NCBI GenBank assembly: GCA_016721115.1
Contig: JADKIW010000001.1
Coordinates: forward strand, 697,501-761,500
DNA length: 64,000 nt
Direction: 5' to 3'
DNA from: Candidatus Defluviilinea proxima
GTDB lineage: Bacteria; Chloroflexota; Anaerolineae; Anaerolineales; Villigracilaceae
The notes below the pieces were generated by a model that was not told where the DNA came from, did not search any database, and saw nothing but the letters and a program-made list of their open reading frames with translations. Made by a program: the position numbers and the translations under genes. Below are positions 50,647 to 58,773 of the stretch, piece after piece. Every line of letters starts with the position of its first letter. Positions within the stretch are counted from its first letter, which is position 1.

Positions 50647-50683
50647 CACAGAGACACGGAGTCACATTCTCCGTGTCTCTGTG
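50647..50683. repeat. CACAGAGACAC hairpin, second copy
   Basis: CACAGAGACACGGAG and its perfect 15-bp complement around seven bases; same family as 1881-1937. It overlaps the upstream in-frame extension of folP, which is one reason to prefer a start after it. Confidence 0.8.
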
Positions 50684-50696
50684 GCAAATTCTCCTC

Positions 50697-51578
50697 GTGA
50701 AATCTTCCTCCCTCCAAGTCGCAAATACAATCTTTCATTGGGGTTCCCGCACCTACGTGATGGGGATTCTCAACGTAACCCCTGATTCATTTTCAGGGGA
50801 TGGATTGATGTCACATGGGAAGAGGGTCGAACAATCATTGCAACAGGCGGAACACTTCCTCAAACATGGTGCGGATATTCTCGATATTGGTGGTGAGTCC
50901 ACGAGGCCTGGCTCGCAACCTGTCAGCGCAGAGGAAGAGATCGAACGAGTCATCCCGGTGATTCAGGCCATCGCAAAACAATTCCCCGAAGCTATCATTT
51001 CCATAGACACGTACAAGGCGCGCGTTGCGGAAGAAGCATTCCAAGCGGGCGCTCATATTCTTAATGACGTGTGGGCGCTTCGTGCGGACCCTAAGCTTGC
51101 TTCTGTTGCGAAGACGTTTAACGTCCCTGTGATCTTGATGCATAACCGCAGTAACCCCGCCAGCGTGGAAGTGCGCGAACAACTGGGCAATGCCTATATA
51201 GGCTCTGAATACGTGGACCTGATCGAGGATGTGAAACGCGAGTTACTCGTCAGCGTGGAGTTGGCGAAACAGGCTGGGATCGAGGAAAGCCATATTATTC
51301 TGGATCCAGGCGTCGGCTTTGGAAAGAAGCGTGAGCATAATCTCAAACTCATCAACAGACTCGGTGAAATCCGTGCATTGGGATACCCGGTACTGTTGGG
51401 GCCATCCAGAAAATCATTCATTGGCTTTACACTTGACCTGCCCGCGGACGAACGGATCGAAGGCACAGCCGCGACAGTGGCCGTGGGCATCACGCGCGGC
51501 GCAGACATCATCCGCGTGCACGATGTGAAAGAGATGGCACGTGTGGCAAAGATGACGGATGCGATCGTGAGAAAATAA
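50697..51578 (+). CDS. folP: Dihydropteroate synthase
   Basis: Joins the pterin pyrophosphate made by FolK with para-aminobenzoate. The frame opens at 50673 inside a repeat; GTG 50697 (KSSSLQVANTIFHWGSRTYVMG) is my choice but the start is uncertain. Signatures MGILNVTPDSFSGDG (about 20), GADILDIGGESTRPGSQPVSAEEE (about 57-80), ISIDTYKA (about 103), VPVILMHNRSNP (about 140), ILDPGVGFGK (about 195) and GPSRKSFIG (about 232) are complete. About 290 residues, normal. Confidence 0.94.
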   Translation: MKSSSLQVANTIFHWGSRTYVMGILNVTPDSFSGDGLMSHGKRVEQSLQQAEHFLKHGADILDIGGESTRPGSQPVSAEEEIERVIPVIQAIAKQFPEAIISIDTYKARVAEEAFQAGAHILNDVWALRADPKLASVAKTFNVPVILMHNRSNPASVEVREQLGNAYIGSEYVDLIEDVKRELLVSVELAKQAGIEESHIILDPGVGFGKKREHNLKLINRLGEIRALGYPVLLGPSRKSFIGFTLDLPADERIEGTAATVAVGITRGADIIRVHDVKEMARVAKMTDAIVRK

Positions 51579-51586
51579 ATGTTGTA

Positions 51587-51608
51587 GCGGACGGCAGCTG
51601 CCGTCCGC
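51587..51608. repeat. Perfect 22-bp palindrome
   Basis: GCGGACGGCAG followed directly by CTGCCGTCCGC, eight bases after the folP stop. No T-run. Same architecture as 38347-38380. Confidence 0.85.
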
Positions 51609-51623
51609 CACAGATGAGGGATC

Positions 51624-52970
51624 ATGTTCGATACTTACGGCAAAGACTTATTACGCACGGGCATCATCGAAGCAAAGGCAAAACATAACGATAGCGCGCG
51701 CCGCTACCTGGACCGCGCCATTTATTCATTGAGCGATCACGATGAGCTTGCCGAAGCCTGGTATTGGATGAGCCAGGTTGTGGATGATGTAAAAGAAAAA
51801 CGCAACGCTGTTGAGAATTGTCTCGCGCATGATCTACAACACGCGCGCGCACGCAAGATGCTGGCGATCCTCGATGGAAAGCTCAAGCCCGATGAGATCA
51901 TTGACCCCGATCATTTGCCACTTGCCCCAGAGGGACTCCGCGCCGCAGATGCGGACCGCTTCATGTGTCCCAAGTGTGGCGGGCGCATGGCATTTTCGCC
52001 AGATGGCAGTTCACTGGTATGCGATTACTGCACACGCGGACAGGCCGTCGGCTTTACGGCACAACCTGCCGACGAAAAAGACTTTTTCACGGCCATGGCC
52101 ACCGCACGCGGACATGGCAAGCCGCTCAACCAACAAGTCTTTCATTGTGAAGGATGCGGTTCCGAGTTCATTCTTCCGCCCGATCAAATTTCAGCCAACT
52201 GCATCTATTGTGACTCGCCGCATGTCGTCAATTGGGAACACACCAAAGACCTGCTCGCTCCCGATGGCATTCTGCCGCATAAGTTCAATCAAGAGCAGGC
52301 GATCCGCTTGCTGGTCAACTGGGTGGAGGGGAATAAGATCCGCCCCGAGAAAAAAGTAGACCTGCCGCGCGGACTGTACCTGCCCTTGTGGACGTTCGAC
52401 ATCGGCGGCGAGATCGATTACACCGGCGAAGTGTATGAGAATAACAATGAAGAGATTGGGCTCGACCTCATCATAGGGAAACAGGGACGAGGTCAACGTC
52501 AGGTACGACGCGTTTCCGATTCCTATCCCGTGCTCGTGGATGATCTACCGGTTCCTGCTTCCCGCAAACTGTCTGCTGTTTTTCTGAGGCTCATCCCCAC
52601 CTTTGAGTTGAAATCCACCAAGCCTTATGATCCGCGTTACCTAGCGGATTGGCCTGCGGAAGTGTACGACATCCCCATGGCTGAAGCATCGCTCGATGCT
52701 CGCGGACGAGCCTACGCAAAGTACAAAGAGGAACTTCCCTACAAACTCTCACCGATGCGTATCGTACATTCCTCCTCTGCGAAGATGGCGATTGAGTCGT
52801 TCAAGCTTGTGCTACTTCCCGTGTGGATGACCGAACTGCCCTTCGATGGCCGCGAGCATCTCATCCTCATCAACGGGCAGAACGGAGTCGTCGCCAGTGA
52901 CCTGCCCACCAAGAGCGATAAGAAGGCTGGCGGGTTGATGGAATGGCTGGGCGATCTGTTGGATGAGTAG
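51624..52970 (+). CDS. TPR-like and zinc-ribbon protein
   Basis: 448 residues. N-terminal TPR-like helices (ARRYLDRAIYSLSDHDELAEAWYWMSQVVDD, about 25-70), then two zinc ribbons: CPKCGG...CDYCTRG (about 114-138) and CEGCGSEF...CIYCDSPH (about 175-198). A mainly beta region follows, with LYLPLWTFDIGGEIDYTGEVY and LLPVWMTELPFDGREHLILINGQNG. The last motifs resemble proteins that process or present membrane-associated partners, but I cannot name a function. No membrane helix or signal peptide. It precedes the repeat array. Confidence 0.75.
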   Translation: MFDTYGKDLLRTGIIEAKAKHNDSARRYLDRAIYSLSDHDELAEAWYWMSQVVDDVKEKRNAVENCLAHDLQHARARKMLAILDGKLKPDEIIDPDHLPLAPEGLRAADADRFMCPKCGGRMAFSPDGSSLVCDYCTRGQAVGFTAQPADEKDFFTAMATARGHGKPLNQQVFHCEGCGSEFILPPDQISANCIYCDSPHVVNWEHTKDLLAPDGILPHKFNQEQAIRLLVNWVEGNKIRPEKKVDLPRGLYLPLWTFDIGGEIDYTGEVYENNNEEIGLDLIIGKQGRGQRQVRRVSDSYPVLVDDLPVPASRKLSAVFLRLIPTFELKSTKPYDPRYLADWPAEVYDIPMAEASLDARGRAYAKYKEELPYKLSPMRIVHSSSAKMAIESFKLVLLPVWMTELPFDGREHLILINGQNGVVASDLPTKSDKKAGGLMEWLGDLLDE

Positions 52971-52972
52971 GT

Positions 52973-52987
52973 AGACCTGCGAGGTCT
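52973..52987. repeat. Short AGACCT palindrome
   Basis: AGACCTGCGAGGTCT, related to the AGACCTGACAGGTCT units of the array downstream. The bases 52988-53171 show no gene or clear structure. Confidence 0.55.
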
Positions 52988-53171
52988 TGTATCTCAAACC
53001 TTACCTAAAAATGGACAAGCCACATATGAGGGCGGTTCGGATAGTAAAAATATACCTTCCACAGGGGGAGTGCCTATATAGCTCCTATATGGAAACTGTA
53101 TGGTTCCAAGCTGGTGCGTATACATCGCTCAGGGCTGAAAATACCCCCATATATGGATTCCTTTTCCCAGC

Positions 53172-53290
53172 CTAAGGGACGTGTTTTTTTAGTTTGATCG
53201 CCACTTTTGACGGCTCTCTCAACTCACATTCCCACACGCGGACCACGCTCCACCCCAGCTTCTGCAATTCCCTGTTCACGAATTTATCCC
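53172..53290 (-). pseudogene. Vsr-like endonuclease 3' end, copy R0
   Basis: The minus strand reads WWWDKFVNRELQKLG then WSVVRVWECELREPSKVAIKLKKHVP-stop, preceded by an in-frame TGA. The LGW..VRVWECEL motif is the C-terminal signature of very-short-patch-repair (Vsr) endonucleases. The upstream catalytic part is missing and replaced by nested palindromes. It is the only copy with a plausible natural C terminus. Confidence 0.65.
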
Positions 53291-53309
53291 ACCACCATCA
53301 CCCGCCCCG

Positions 53310-53475
53310 ACGTAAACGTCTGGGCTACTCCTTCAAAGTCCGCTCAAGCGGACTCGCGTCCCCGTCAGGGGAGTCGACTTTTGCGAAGCACGCCCGAAGG
53401 GTGCAGTCGGCTTCGTACGAATAGCATGGACGTTTATATCATCCCAAAATGGGGGCGTCCATGCGGGATAATTTC
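53310..53475. repeat. Nested palindromes
   Basis: A cluster of inverted repeats: outer ACGTCTGGGC...ATGGACGT arms, AGTCCGCTCAAGCGGACT, TCCCCGTCAGGGGA and GGGCGTCCATGC near the end. It lies directly upstream (minus-strand sense) of copy R0. Confidence 0.6.
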
Positions 53476-53476
53476 C

Positions 53477-54073
53477 TCGCGACCTTCCTCAGCTCTCGCA
53501 ACTCACATTCCCACACGCGGACCACACTCCACCCCAGCTTCCGCAATTCCCACACATCAGACCTGACAGGTCTTCGGCGACTCTTTCTCAACCCAAGTCA
53601 AAGTCCACGCAGATGTGATGAATGGCTGAACCACGATGAGACCTGTCAGGTCTCGTAATACCTCCTCACCTTCACAGCGACCTTCCTCGGCTCTCTCAAC
53701 TCACATTCCCACACGCGGACCACGCTCCACCCCAGCTTCCGTAATTCCCACACATCAGACCTGACAGGTCTTCGGCGACTCTTTCTCAACCCAAGTCAAA
53801 GTCCACGCAGATGTGATGAATGGCTGAACCACGATGAGACCTGTCAGGTCTCGTAATATTTCCTCACCTTCACAGCGACCTTCCTCGGCTCTCTCAACTC
53901 ACGAAGTCCCACACGCGGACCACACTCCACCCCAGCTTCCGCAATTCCCACACATCAGACCTGACAGGTCTTCGGCGCCTCTTTCTCAACCCGAGTCATA
54001 GTCCACGCGGATGTGATGAATGGCTGAACCACGATGAGACCTGTCAGGTCTCGTAATATTTCCTCACCATCAC
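53477..54073 (-). repeat. Three tandem ~200-bp units, each with a Vsr-like tail and AGACCTGACAGGTCT palindromes
   Basis: Units start at about 53477, 53674 and 53873. On the minus strand each contains a truncated tail (REL.KLGWS.VRVWECELREPRKVAVKVRRY) followed by GAGACCTGACAGGTCTC, about 90 conserved bases and AGACCTGTCAGGTCT. The units differ at only a few positions, so they were amplified recently. The tails of these units lack the VNR/DKF part present in R0, R4 and R5. Confidence 0.8.
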
Positions 54074-54163
54074 AGCGACCTTCCTCGGCTCTCTCAATTC
54101 ACATTCCCACACGCGGACCGTACTCCACCCAGCCTTCGCAATTCCCTGTTCACGAATTTATTG
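54074..54163 (-). pseudogene. Vsr-like endonuclease 3' end, copy R4
   Basis: The minus strand contains KFVNRELRR, a one-base frameshift in the GW region, and VWECELREPRKVAV. Its upstream side meets the MITE-like inverted repeat at 54184-54255. Confidence 0.6.
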
Positions 54164-54183
54164 CCAGAGTAGAACGTCGCCAG

Positions 54184-54255
54184 TTCTCCCCTAAATACGA
54201 CGAACCAATTACTGAGTCCGCATACCAAAATTAACTTGTCGTATTTGGGGGAGAT
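54184..54255. mobile_element. MITE-like inverted repeat
   Basis: Arms TCTCCCCTAAATACGAC and GTCGTATTTGGGGGAGA (one mismatch) flank about 38 bases. It lies between copies R4 and R5. No transposase is present, and no clear target duplication was seen. Confidence 0.6.
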
Positions 54256-54293
54256 GTCCAGCGGACAGAGGGGGCCCACACTCTCCTCACCTT

Positions 54294-54388
54294 CACAGCG
54301 ACCGTCCTCGGCTCTCTCAACTCACATTCCCACACGCGGACCATGTTCCACCCCAGCTTCCGCAATTCCCTGTTCACGAATTTATCCC
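54294..54388 (-). pseudogene. Vsr-like endonuclease 3' end, copy R5
   Basis: The minus strand reads DKFVNRELRKLGWNMVRV then WECELREPRTVAVKVRR. It begins about 20 bases after the stop of the 126-residue ORF, so it stands in the same ORF-then-tail order as the RNase Z array. Confidence 0.65.
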
Positions 54389-54406
54389 TGTCTTTGTTCG
54401 CTTGTA

Positions 54407-54787
54407 TCAAGCTCGATCTAAAACATAAAACTCTTTCCAGCCTTGTTGAGCAATCAACTCAACGTCATTCAAAAAATATGAGATTGAACGGTTTAGATTA
54501 TCAGTTGGCTTTTCCTTGCAAAACTCAACATGATCATATTCGTGATAACAGTGATCAACCTTTGTAAATTTTCCATCTAAAAACAAGAACTTTTCTGGTA
54601 TCGAAATTTGGTGGGCAATGAACAACCTGTCCACAAGAAAAGCGGCATTCAATCTGTCTTCGATTTCTTCCAAAGATAATTCGTCGGGGTTTGGGAAAAC
54701 TATATCACCCCATGATTTGTAGTTTGCACCGTCACGATAAAGATAAACAAATTTGATATTACTCATGAAATCAAGTCCGGAAAACAT
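54407..54787 (-). CDS. Unknown 126-residue protein coupled to HNH endonuclease
   Basis: Soluble, acidic protein (NIKFVYLYRDGANYKSWGDIVFPNPDELSLEEIEDRLNAAF, FLFLDGKFTKVDHCYHEYDHVEFCKEKPTDN). Its start overlaps the HNH endonuclease gene by 17 bases, so the two are likely translated together. AT-rich against its surroundings. Relatives may occur beside nucleases or in defence islands, but I do not recognise the family. An immunity or specificity partner of the HNH protein is only a guess. Confidence 0.7.
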   Translation of the reverse strand: MFSGLDFMSNIKFVYLYRDGANYKSWGDIVFPNPDELSLEEIEDRLNAAFLVDRLFIAHQISIPEKFLFLDGKFTKVDHCYHEYDHVEFCKEKPTDNLNRSISYFLNDVELIAQQGWKEFYVLDRA

Positions 54788-55538
54788 TCTTGTTATGGTA
54801 TTTCAGAAACTTTATGTCTGGCAAGAATCGTGTTGGCTTGTTAATTTCTAAACCGTCATATCGTAAAAGGAAATCTTGAACCGCATCACTTACTTTTCCC
54901 TTCTTGACCGATTTAGAAACTTTTATTATCAAGTCAGGAGTGATAGTTAGTAGCCCTCTATCGAAAGCTCTGTCGTGAATTGCATTTAGACATAACCCAT
55001 TTCTCGGATTTATGCGATTGGCTTCATCTTTCGACCAAGGAATAATATGGCTCGCATTCAATAATTCAGGAAGTTCCAAACCTGTTACACAACATTTAAA
55101 ATCATATGCAGCAAGCACAGCTTTTCTAAAGAAACTTTGATTAACACGAAGTTTGACAAGCGCTTCTCGTTCCTTACCCACTTTTGGTAAATCAATTGTT
55201 TCAATTTCTGTTATGTCTTCAACTGGTTTGTCAGTTCTTTCTGCTAACAATCTCTCACTCTCAAAAGCAAGTCTGTCCCAATTTCCAACAAATTCATCCC
55301 AAACTTCAACATCTAATTTACTTCCATGCGAGGCACCTGCAATATTCCTATCTTGCAACGAAGGATCAAGCCTTGCAAAGTTTGCCAATTTCCATGAAAC
55401 AGCCGAAGGAGTGCGACCCAAAACCTTTGCAAGCGAAATGATTTTTGGATTACGGATGTGGATTGTTCCAAATGGAATTTTGCAGTACAGATTGAAAGCA
55501 ATTATCAATTCTTCGCGCGTCCATTTTTTAGATTGCAT
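54771..55538 (-). CDS. HNH endonuclease
   Basis: 255 residues. The N-terminal part (KKWTREELIIAFNLYCKIPFGTIHIRNPKIISLAKVLGRTPSAVSWKLANFARLD) looks like a winged-helix DNA-binding domain. The C-terminal part is an HNH_2 domain: CCVTGLELPELLNASHIIPWSKDEANRINPRNGLCLNAIHDRAFDRGLLTI (about 150-200) with the Cys, catalytic His, Asn and final His in order. Such proteins are commonly restriction-type or mobile-element nucleases. No methyltransferase is next to it. AT-rich, probably acquired. Confidence 0.87.
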   Translation of the reverse strand: MQSKKWTREELIIAFNLYCKIPFGTIHIRNPKIISLAKVLGRTPSAVSWKLANFARLDPSLQDRNIAGASHGSKLDVEVWDEFVGNWDRLAFESERLLAERTDKPVEDITEIETIDLPKVGKEREALVKLRVNQSFFRKAVLAAYDFKCCVTGLELPELLNASHIIPWSKDEANRINPRNGLCLNAIHDRAFDRGLLTITPDLIIKVSKSVKKGKVSDAVQDFLLRYDGLEINKPTRFLPDIKFLKYHNKNVFRT

Positions 55539-55605
55539 AGTTCCTCACTTTAGATGTAAACGATTTTACACTATGCAATCAAACTTGAGTTTTAACGCTA
55601 TGGAA

Positions 55606-55878
55606 TCAAAATGGCATTATTGGAGTGCGCGGCATTGGCGGAAGAGTTTCTATAAACTCTATTGCTTCTTCATAGGTTTCGTGGTCACTTATACATTCCA
55701 GACCACCTGTTTTCAAATGGCCAAACACACTCCAAAAGGCAATATCTGGATATTCAACATCACATCTATCAAATCGAGTAGGGTCATAAGGACACAGAAG
55801 AACACAAGCCCCTATCTCATAATTATCAAAATGTTTGAATATTTCATCGGTTGGTTTGATAAATATATATGCAGACAT
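55606..55878 (-). CDS. Unknown 90-residue protein
   Basis: From ATG 55878: MSAYIFIKPTDEIFKHFDNYEIGACVLLCPYDPTRFDRCDVEYPDIAFWSVF and a C-terminal YEEAIEFIETLPPMPRTP. ATGs at 55890 and 55911 are alternatives. Three cysteines, no membrane helix. Codon pattern and AT content match the HNH gene, so it is probably part of the same acquired block. Not recognised. Confidence 0.55.
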   Translation of the reverse strand: MSAYIFIKPTDEIFKHFDNYEIGACVLLCPYDPTRFDRCDVEYPDIAFWSVFGHLKTGGLECISDHETYEEAIEFIETLPPMPRTPIMPF

Positions 55879-55948
55879 AAGACATCCCATAATGTAACGC
55901 CTTACAGGCAATAAATCTACACACTATGAGTAACATTGTTCAACTCGC

Positions 55949-56066
55949 TGGTTGAGTAGTCCCGCATGCTCGTCGCGGGACGTATCGAAACTAGCAAATA
56001 ACCAAGATTACTTTGCTTACTGGTGGTTTCGATACGGGCGAGCAGACCACTCGCCCTACTCAACCA
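55949..56066. mobile_element. Long inverted-repeat element (GGTTGAGTAG...GTATCGAAAC type)
   Basis: TGGTTGAGTAG and CTACTCAACCA form the outer ends, and GTATCGAAAC and GTTTCGATAC the inner arms. Each arm also contains a small hairpin (TCCCGC...GCGGGA; GGGCGAG...CTCGCCC). The centre is about 30 AT-rich bases. It resembles non-autonomous elements seen in many genomes. Confidence 0.7.
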
Positions 56067-56132
56067 CCATTGTCTTCTTTACTTTTTTATCTCTCCTCCC
56101 CATAAATCCCTGTTTACTTGTTACCCCGTCTA

Positions 56133-56148
56133 CCTGTATACTTGCCCC
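56133..56148 (+). promoter_or_regulatory. -10 box six bases before the PBP-like gene
   Basis: TATACT-TGCCCC-ATG, the same spacing as at the DUF3090 and mobA genes. No Shine-Dalgarno. Confidence 0.5.
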
Positions 56149-58655
56149 ATGCCCTCCATCATCCCCATCCTCCGCACGAGACGTGAACGGCGCATTGCCA
56201 AACAGCAAAAGGACGAAGCCCGCACGCGCAACGCCCTTCTCAGCGCGGGGATGATCGTATCCCTGCTCATCGCCGCGCTTATCATCGTCACGGCCTTCAG
56301 CTACGTGGAACTCACGCGCGGCCTGCCCTCCGTGCAGATCCTGCCGTCCCTGCTCAACCCGCCCAGTGGACTCCTGCTCCAACCCACGCGCATCTACGAC
56401 CGCACAGGCGAGAACGTCATCTATACCTTCGCTCCCAACGACTCACCGCGCCGTTACATTCCCCTCGGCGATAACAATCCGCAATACCTGCCCAAGTCAC
56501 TGGCCGATGCCGTCATTGCCCGCAGTGATCCGCGCTTCTGGAGTCACGCTGGCTACGACCTCGCCTCCCTTGCCAATTACGAAAGCCACCCCACCCTCGC
56601 ACAACGTCTCGTCTACGAACTTCTACTCTTCAACGAACCGCCCACCCTGCAACGCGCCCTGCGTGAACGCATCCTTGCCGCGCAGATCACCGCCGAGTTC
56701 GGGCGCACGCAGATCCTCGAGTGGTATCTCAACTCCACACACTTCGGACGCTTTGCCTTCGGCGCCGAATCGGCCGCGCAACTCTACTTCGGCAAATCGG
56801 CCGCGCAACTTTCCACATCCGAATCCGCCATCCTCGCGGCCGTCAGCGATTCCCCGAGTCTGAATCCATACGATGCACCCGGCACCGCCCTTGAACGCGG
56901 CAAAGAAACCATTCGGATGATGTCTACGCTCGGGCTTTTATCAGATCAAGGGGTTTCCAACGCGCTCGGAGAATCTCCCTTCTTCCAAACTCCGCCTCTT
57001 CCTACAACACAACCTGCTCCGGCTTTCGTCAACCTTCTCCTCGCCCAACTCGATTCACAATTTCCACGTGCCCGCATCGAACGCGGCGGCCTCAACATCA
57101 TCTCCACGCTCGATTTCAACCTGCAACAACAATCCTCATGCGTCACTGCCTTTTATTCCGCACGCCTCGCAGGCCTGCCCGATCCGCTGATCGAATGTGA
57201 CTCCCTGCGCTACCTGCCGGCACTGCCGCCCGCGCTCAACGTCCCTGATTCATCGGCGAGTGCCGTCATCACCGATCCCAAAACGGGGCAGATCCTGACC
57301 GTGGTCGGAGAAACGCTTCAGGCGCAAGAAACGCCTTTAGTCGGCGCACACAACCCCGGGTCCGCGTTGGACGCGTTCGTTTACTTAACAGGATTCACTC
57401 GAGGCTTGAGTCCCGCCTCTTTGATCTGGGATATCCCCAGCAAGACATCCATCCAAAACTTTGATAATGAATATCACGGGCCGATGCGTCTGCGTGTGGC
57501 GCTGGTGAACGATTACCCTGCGCCCGCCGCACAGGTCCTTTCGCAAATGGGCATCGAGAATGTGACGAAGATCGAGAGCTCGTTCGGCGTTTCGAATGAC
57601 GCGCAATTATCTTTGCTGAACGCCGCAGGCGCGTATGGGGTCTTCGCGCAGAACGGCGTGTACTTTGGGCAGAATGTGAACGATGCCTTTACGCCTGTCA
57701 CGATCTTGCGCGTGGAGGGCGGCGACGGAAGTGTGTGGCTCGATTGGTCCACGCCGCAAGCCAAACCCGTGGTGACTCCGGGCTCGCATCCCTGATCAAC
57801 AACTCACTCAGCGATGATACGGCACTGGTGGGCACACTGCGCACCTCGAATGTGCTGGACGTGGGCCGACCCGCCGCTGTGAAGTTGGGTCAAACACCCG
57901 ATGCGCTCGATACTTGGGCCATTGGGTATTCGCCTTCGCGAGTCGTCACCACATGGACGGGCACACACAACACAAGCGAGCTATCGCCCCGTGCACCCGC
58001 CACACTGTGGAACGCGCTCATGCAAATTGCATCGAACGACCTTCCGCTCGAAGATTGGTCCAAGCCTGAGGAGGTTTCGGTCATCAACGTTTGCGATCCC
58101 TCCGGCATGTTGCCCACTGCGGAATGTCCGAACCTTGTGAATGAAGTGTTCCTGAACGGCAACGAACCCATCCAGGCCGATAACATGTATCGCAAGTTCT
58201 CGATCAACCGTGAGACGAATTTACTCGCGACCGTATTTACCTTGCCTCAACTCATCGAAGACCGCGTGTATCTAGTTGTTCCTCCAGAAGCACGTTCCTG
58301 GGCTGAAAGCGCCGGGCTGGCGATCCCGCCTGCTTCGTATGATGTGATTCAAGCCCCGCCTGTGAACCCTGATGTGAACATTACTTCTCCTGAACTCTTC
58401 GCCGAGATCAGCGGTAAAGTCAACATCACCGGCACCGCCGCAGGAACAGACTTCGTCTCATACCGCATCCTCGTCGGTCAGGGATTGAATCCGCAAGAGT
58501 GGATCCAAGTCGCCGAAGGGACTACATCCGTGACCAATGGTTCACTCGCGAATTGGGATACCACTGATATAAGTGGGCTCTACGCTGTGCAATTACAAGT
58601 CGTGAGGTCAGATCAACGAGTGGATAGTGCAATCATTCAGGTGACAGTTAAATAG
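56149..58655 (+). pseudogene. Penicillin-binding protein 1-like, catalytic motifs lost and frameshifted
   Basis: Reads as a class A PBP: cytoplasmic basic start (MPSIIPILRTRRERRIAKQQ), one helix (about 28-50), a GT51-like region and a transpeptidase-like region. The frame breaks near 57775: the first frame ends PVVTPGSHP-stop at 57795, while the continuation (GLASLINNSLSDD) is in another frame to 58655, consistent with one missing base. Key residues are gone: the GT51 ED..F motif reads RSDPRFWSHAG, the SxxK site reads PGSALDAFVY, SxN is absent, and KTG reads KLG (VKLGQTPDALDTWAIGY). A C-terminal Ig-like domain follows. It may have been a non-catalytic scaffold before the frameshift, if that is real. 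Confidence 0.8.
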
Positions 58656-58770
58656 CTATGAGCGATTAGCGTTTAGCAATTAGCCAAGAGCTAAAAGCTA
58701 GTAGCTAACCGCTAACTGCTAACTGCTAATCGCCAACAGCTAATAGCTAACCGCTAAACACTACGGAGGA
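58656..58770. repeat. TAGC-rich repeat, upstream of four-helix-bundle gene
   Basis: Degenerate head-to-tail and inverted words GCTAATAGCTAACCGCTAA. About 33 bases starting GCTAATCGCCAACAGC are repeated exactly after the next gene (59131-59170). Confidence 0.8.
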
Positions 58771-58773
58771 AGG

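Noticed and set aside
53001..53171. Possible structured RNA before the Vsr array
   Set aside because: Some short complementary words (CTATATAG, ATATGG) but no consistent long stem or known motif.
53477..54073. CRISPR-like regular repeats
   Set aside because: The period is about 200 bp, the units are nearly identical along their full length, and there are no short unique spacers or cas genes.
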